Assembly (NCBI GenBank): GCA_017522125.1
Contig: JAFXAC010000006.1
Coordinates: forward strand, 1 to 32,822
Origin: Clostridia bacterium
GTDB lineage: Bacteria; Bacillota; Clostridia; Oscillospirales; CAG-272
Direction of reading: 5' to 3'
Length of the DNA: 32,822 nucleotides
Shown piece by piece: positions 30,441 through 32,822 of this stretch. The notes beneath the pieces were generated by a model. The model saw only the letters and a program-made list of their open reading frames with translations, was not told the origin of the DNA and searched no databases. Made by a program: the position numbers and the translations under genes. Every line of letters begins with the position of its first letter. Position 1 is the first letter of the stretch.

Positions 30441-30934
30441 TTGCCGCGTCGATGCGGTATCTGCACCAGCGCTTCAGTATGCCGAACAAAAAGGTGTCCT
30501 CGCTCCTTACGGACATCGGTACGGAGGAGCTTGCGCACCTTGAGATAGTGGGCGCGATACTCTATCAGCTCACGCGCGACCTCTCGCCCGAGGAGATACT
30601 AGCCTCGCCCTACGCCAACTATTTTGTCGACCACACCACGGGCAACTACCCCGTTGCCGCGTCGGGCGTGCCGTTTGATATGAAGTACGTCGGCGTCAAG
30701 GGCGACCCCCTGACCGACCTTGCCGAGGATCAGGCGGCGGAGCAAAAGGCACGCACGACGTACGAAAACCTCATTCGCCTGACCGACGACCCCGACGTTA
30801 TCGACCCTCTGCGCTACCTGCGCGAGCGCGAGATAGTGCATTTCCAGCGCTTCGGTGATGCGATGCGGATAACGCAGGACGATCTTGACAGCAAGAATTT
30901 CTACGCCTTCAACCCAGCGTACGACAAAAAGTAA
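30419..30934 (+). pseudogene. cotJC: 5'-truncated spore-coat gene cotJC
   Basis: The frame encodes about 170 residues of a CotJC/manganese-catalase-type protein: GGPDGELAASMRYLHQRFSM, LLTDIGTEELAHLEIVGAI, YFVDHTTGNYP, GDPLTDLAEDQAAEQKARTTY, LREREIVHFQRFGDAM and a C-terminal FYAFNPAYDKK, with the metal-binding Glu and His residues of the ferritin-like fold (E in TEELAHLE, E and H in REREIVH). CotJC is normally ~190 residues with about 30 N-terminal residues before GG-DGELAA; these are absent and replaced by unrelated phage sequence. No start with a ribosome site exists in frame. The gene is probably split by prophage integration, with its start at the other end of the prophage. Confidence 0.8.
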
Positions 30935-30940
30935 GGAAAA

Positions 30941-30972
30941 CAAAGAGCAGGTGGGAAACCATCTGCTCTTTG
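30941..30972. terminator. Bidirectional terminator between cotJC and the SLOG gene
   Basis: CAAAGAGCAGGTGG (30941-30954) and CCATCTGCTCTTTG (30959-30972) form a 14-pair stem with one G-T wobble and a GAAA loop. T-runs occur on both sides (AAAA before it, seven T after 30979), so it may serve cotJC on the plus strand and the minus-strand gene. A near copy stands at 32465-32498. Confidence 0.85.
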
Positions 30973-31048
30973 CTACGCGTTTTTTTCGTTTGCGAGGTTA
31001 ATTACTTTTTTGCCCCGCTTTGCGGCGTACTCCGCCGCCCGCCAAGCT
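30941..31048. repeat. Direct repeat copy 1 (terminator plus SLOG-gene 3' end)
   Basis: This 108-base stretch recurs at 32466-32573 with a constant offset of 1525 bases and five differences seen by eye (30952, 30953, 30961, 31013, 31042). Copy 1 includes the intact end of the minus-strand gene. Confidence 0.85.
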
Positions 31049-31449
31049 CCGCCGCGCGCTCGCTCGACGTAGCAAATTACAAGATTGGCGCGATCGATCA
31101 TTTCGCGGTTGCGGATTTGAATTGCGGATTTTGGGTGTGCGATCGATGCCGCGTGAGATATCTCCACGTCGGTATAATAATCGCGGAAGGACTTTTCGTT
31201 GTTAATATATTCAGCCGTGAGGTACGGCAGGACTAATACGTGGGCGCTGTTGTCGTCCCTGTGATTTTTTCGCACTCGAAGCACCGTAGAAGATACGCAT
31301 CGGTCAAAGTCCCCGTTGCGCCCTACCAAAAATTCCACGTATTCGTTTTCGTCAATAATCTCCCGTATTTGCTTTTCCAGAAGGCGCTCGACCTTTAATA
31401 TATCATCTACGTATCGGTGGCCGAAAAAAGCCACTGAAAAGATCCTCAT
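30973..31449 (-). CDS. SLOG-like (DUF1273 / nucleotide-binding) protein
   Basis: The product has 158 residues from the ATG at 31449, preceded on the minus strand by AAGGAG eight bases upstream; a longer frame begins at 31506. The sequence FSVAFFGHRYVDD at the N-terminus, VEFLVGRNGDFDRCVSS at ~39-55 and ANLVICYVERARGGAWRAAEYAAKRGKKVINLAN at the C-terminus form a Rossmann-like fold with the glycine-rich SLOG pattern (FFGHR, LVGRNGDFD, RGG.W.A..YA...GK..INL). SLOG proteins bind or process nucleotide ligands, and some act in defence or stress systems; here no partner is adjacent except two XRE regulators. It reads away from the phage and divergently from the first XRE gene. Confidence 0.72.
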   Translation of the reverse strand: MRIFSVAFFGHRYVDDILKVERLLEKQIREIIDENEYVEFLVGRNGDFDRCVSSTVLRVRKNHRDDNSAHVLVLPYLTAEYINNEKSFRDYYTDVEISHAASIAHPKSAIQIRNREMIDRANLVICYVERARGGAWRAAEYAAKRGKKVINLANEKNA

Positions 31450-31568
31450 ACGTTTCTCCTTGTTGAAAAGTCCATCGAAGCGTTTGTGCTCGGTGAGCTT
31501 TCCCAATCGCTTAATATCCCGTTGTATGTGTGCGGTTATTTAGAACTATATTTTTGCCCGCACAAAAC

Positions 31569-31606
31569 ACTATAAACACTATTTGAATGATTTGAATATT
31601 TATAGT
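31569..31606. promoter_or_regulatory. Inverted repeat in the divergent promoter region, pair A
   Basis: ACTATAAA (31569-31576) and TTTATAGT (31599-31606) are exact complements starting 30 bases apart, in AT-rich DNA between the SLOG gene and the first XRE gene. Together with pair B they look like operator half-sites. Regulation of the SLOG promoter is inference. Confidence 0.4.
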
Positions 31607-31630
31607 ATATCACAATCTAAAAATAATATC

Positions 31631-31671
31631 AATAGTCTATGGAGAATTTGTTTCAATACTTATAGACTATT
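31631..31671. promoter_or_regulatory. Paired operator candidates ATAGnCTAT, pair B
   Basis: AATAGTCTAT (31631-31640) and ATAGACTATT (31662-31671) are perfect complements. Each contains ATAG-N-CTAT, itself a short palindrome, with centres at 31636 and 31666, about three helical turns apart. The second falls between the proposed -35 and -10 of the XRE gene, an expected place for autorepression. Confidence 0.5.
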
Positions 31672-31677
31672 TGTAAT
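31648..31677 (+). promoter_or_regulatory. Candidate promoter of the first XRE gene
   Basis: TTGTTT (31648-31653) and TGTAAT (31672-31677) stand 18 bases apart, a weak -35 and good -10, with the start codon 22 bases later. The spacer contains an ATAGACTAT operator candidate. Confidence 0.4.
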
Positions 31678-31699
31678 ATGAAGAGGATGGTATTAAACT

Positions 31700-32038
31700 A
31701 TGAGCGATATTGCAAAAACTATAGGACAGCGCATTAGAAATTACAGAACACAAAAAGGTTTGAGTCAGGAGAAGTTGGCGGAGCTTTCCGGTTGTCACGC
31801 GACTTACATCGGTCAGCTTGAACGCGGCGAAAAGAACGCAACGCTTGAAAGCATTGAACGCGTCACATCTGCCCTTGGCGTTTCTCTTTCAAGGCTTTTT
31901 GAAAAATTGGACGGTCAAGAGGATGATTCTAATAACATTCCGCTTGCTTGTTATGAGTTAATTTCTGCCAAGTCCAAGGAGGAGCAGGAACAGCTTTATA
32001 AGATTTTGCTTGAAATGGACAAATATAAAGCAAATTAA
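31700..32038 (+). CDS. XRE-family transcriptional regulator
   Basis: The 112-residue product has a lambda-repressor-like helix-turn-helix at residues ~8-63: IGQRIRNYRTQKGLSQEKLAELSGCHATYIGQLERGEKNATLESIERVTSALGVSLSRLF, with the usual recognition helix CHATYIGQLERG. The remaining 45 residues (SAKSKEEQEQLYKILLEMDKYK) are helical and may form a dimer interface. It has no peptidase or CI-like cleavage domain, so it is not an obvious SOS-cleaved repressor. It probably binds the palindromes upstream. Only a weak AAGAGG ribosome site, 13 bases upstream, is present. Confidence 0.85.
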   Translation: MSDIAKTIGQRIRNYRTQKGLSQEKLAELSGCHATYIGQLERGEKNATLESIERVTSALGVSLSRLFEKLDGQEDDSNNIPLACYELISAKSKEEQEQLYKILLEMDKYKAN

Positions 32039-32133
32039 CGCATACGAGGGGAAAACGCGGAGCGACGCGGTAAAATTATCGTGAATATTACCGCTGAAAT
32101 TATTATACAATAATAAAAAGCGAGGTGTTAACG

Positions 32134-32442
32134 ATGGATCAACAGTTTATTCGAGAACGTATTTCAATTTTGCGTACGAAAAAGAATATTTCCGAGTACA
32201 GAATGAGTACCGATTTAGGTCATAGCAAAAGCTATATACAAAGTATTTCATCGGGAAGAGCACTGCCCTCTATGAGCGAGTTTCTTTATATTTGTGAATA
32301 TCTTGGAGTAACACCCAAAGAGTTTTTTGACGATAGTATGGACGATCCTCGGCTTGTGCGTGAATTGTACGAGCTATCGCGCAATTTGTCCGAGGATAAT
32401 TTGAAGATACTTATTGATTTGGCGAAACGCCTGAATGATTAA
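32134..32442 (+). CDS. Second XRE-like regulator
   Basis: The product has 102 residues from ATG 32134, six bases after GAGGTG (32122-32127); an in-frame GTG at 32125 lies within the ribosome site. The helix-turn-helix spans ~7-62: RERISILRTKKNISEYRMSTDLGHSKSYIQSISSGRALPSMSEFLYICEYLGVTPKEFF, with 'GHSKSYIQSISSGRALPS' as the recognition part, a type common in Clostridia chromosomes. The C-terminal 30 residues form two helices. It lies 95 bases after the first XRE gene; an AT-rich gap with no clear terminator suggests joint transcription. Target unknown. Confidence 0.85.
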   Translation: MDQQFIRERISILRTKKNISEYRMSTDLGHSKSYIQSISSGRALPSMSEFLYICEYLGVTPKEFFDDSMDDPRLVRELYELSRNLSEDNLKILIDLAKRLND

Positions 32443-32464
32443 CGGTAGACAAATTTAATAAAAA

Positions 32465-32498
32465 GCAAAGAGCAGACGGGAAACCGTCTGCTCTTTGC
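32465..32498. terminator. Bidirectional terminator, second copy
   Basis: GCAAAGAGCAGACGG (32465-32479) and CCGTCTGCTCTTTGC (32484-32498) form a perfect 15-pair stem with GAAA loop, followed by a run of seven T (32505 onward). Compared with the 30941 copy, a T-A pair is changed to C-G and a G-T wobble to A-T, so pairing is preserved. Confidence 0.9.
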
Positions 32499-32573
32499 TA
32501 CGCGTTTTTTTCGTTTGCGAGGTTAATTACTTTTTTGTCCCGCTTTGCGGCGTACTCCGCCGCCCGTCAAGCC
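32466..32573. repeat. Direct repeat copy 2
   Basis: Homologous to 30941-31048 (about 95% identical by eye). Similarity stops abruptly after 32573, where an unrelated T-rich sequence begins. Confidence 0.85.
32498..32573 (-). pseudogene. Remnant of a second SLOG gene (C-terminal end only)
   Basis: On the minus strand this codes for the last ~24 residues of the SLOG-like protein (AAEYAAKR then DKKVINLANEKNA, one Gly changed to Asp) and the same stop codon. The Trp codon TGG of the intact gene is TGA here, and everything upstream is lost. It is therefore a decayed duplicate, left behind after duplication or recombination. Confidence 0.75.
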
Positions 32574-32642
32574 CTTTTTGCAAAATTGTTCGATTTTGTT
32601 CAAAGTTTTTCCGCCCGTCCGACCTTATATCAGAATGCAAAA

Positions 32643-32678
32643 ATAAGAAAGCAGATGGGGTCATCCATCTGCTCTTAT
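32643..32678. terminator. Third related terminator hairpin
   Basis: ATAAGA, a two-base bulge and GCAGATGG (32643-32658) pair with CCATCTGC and TCTTAT (32665-32678); the loop is GGTCAT. The core resembles the 30941 and 32465 hairpins. It lies downstream of the minus-strand gene ending at 32707 and probably terminates it. Confidence 0.7.
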
Positions 32679-32706
32679 CTGTTCGACGTATTGGAATTTG
32701 ACAGTA

Positions 32707-32820
32707 TTACAACTGCTTTATCTCATTGGCAATCACAGCAACAGTTTTGGCGTTGGTATCAATTTTAATGGTATTGAGTGCTTGGTACATCGGTATTCTT
32801 GCTATGCTTCTCTCAATTAC
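32707..32820 (-). CDS. 3' end of a minus-strand host gene, unknown
   Basis: The minus strand is open from the window edge to a TAA at 32707-32709, giving 37 residues with ARIPMYQALNTIKIDTNAKT and a final ANEIKQL. The start is outside the window. The hairpin at 32643-32678 is suitably placed as its terminator. No domain can be named from this short end. Confidence 0.5.
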   Translation of the reverse strand, partial: VIERSIARIPMYQALNTIKIDTNAKTVAVIANEIKQL

Positions 32821-32822
32821 AT

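Noticed and set aside
30344..30934. Longer reading frame that would give cotJC a start at ATG 30344
   Set aside because: This ATG lies within the holin gene in another frame, has no ribosome site, and the added residues pass through the holin terminator and do not resemble the CotJC N-terminus.
32495..32701. Plus-strand frame similar to one at 30970
   Set aside because: The similarity is the antisense of the duplicated SLOG-gene end, not an independent gene.
1..32822. tRNA genes and integrase
   Set aside because: I found no convincing cloverleaf and no recombinase; the integrase should be at the left prophage end outside the window.

Overview
The window looks like the right half of an integrated, tailed bacteriophage followed by a short stretch of host chromosome. 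The host is probably a spore-forming Clostridia bacterium (Firmicutes). Three things point that way: a spore-coat gene remnant of the cotJC type next to the phage end, a Prp-type protease with its L27-like cleavage motif, and strong AGGAGG ribosome sites throughout. All phage genes read rightward, are packed tightly and often overlap by 1-4 bases. The species cannot be named from the sequence.

Layout. (1) 1-4590: the end of the early/replication region, with a replication-type small protein, a single-strand DNA-binding protein and eleven small accessory genes (two DUF551-like, one ASCH-domain, several Cys-rich or coiled-coil). A terminator follows at about 4600. (2) 4712-11484: packaging and head genes: small and large terminase, portal, a phage-encoded Prp cysteine protease, scaffold, N4-gp56-type major capsid protein and a small head protein. 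(3) 11540-25904: connector and tail/ejection genes: P22 gp4/gp10-like adaptor and hub, two fibre/tail proteins, a Ser/Tyr-rich structural protein, and a 2752-residue virion protein with two HExxH motifs and an LPD38-like region. No tape-measure or tail-sheath gene is evident, so a short-tailed or otherwise atypical virion is likely. (4) 25986-30363: host-recognition and lysis genes: tail-fibre proteins with collagen-like repeats, a metallophosphoesterase, an amidase, a small membrane protein and a holin, ending at a terminator. (5) 30419-32822: host DNA: a 5'-truncated cotJC, a SLOG-like gene on the minus strand, two XRE regulators, duplicated terminator and SLOG sequence, and the end of one more minus-strand gene.

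How it works together. The terminase threads DNA through the portal into a procapsid built from scaffold and capsid protein. Both carry a DLQLFA motif near the N-terminus that matches the Prp cleavage site, and the Prp gene lies directly between portal and scaffold, so the phage appears to bring its own maturation protease. The tail/ejection genes deliver DNA, the fibres and phosphoesterase probably act at the cell surface, and the amidase/holin pair lyses the cell.

Most interesting points: the self-contained Prp maturation set; the prophage end lying inside cotJC; a well-initiated 63-codon gene nested in another frame of the giant virion gene, just before what looks like an inserted second metallopeptidase domain; and a 1.5-kb host unit bounded by 108-bp direct repeats whose terminators show compensatory base changes.
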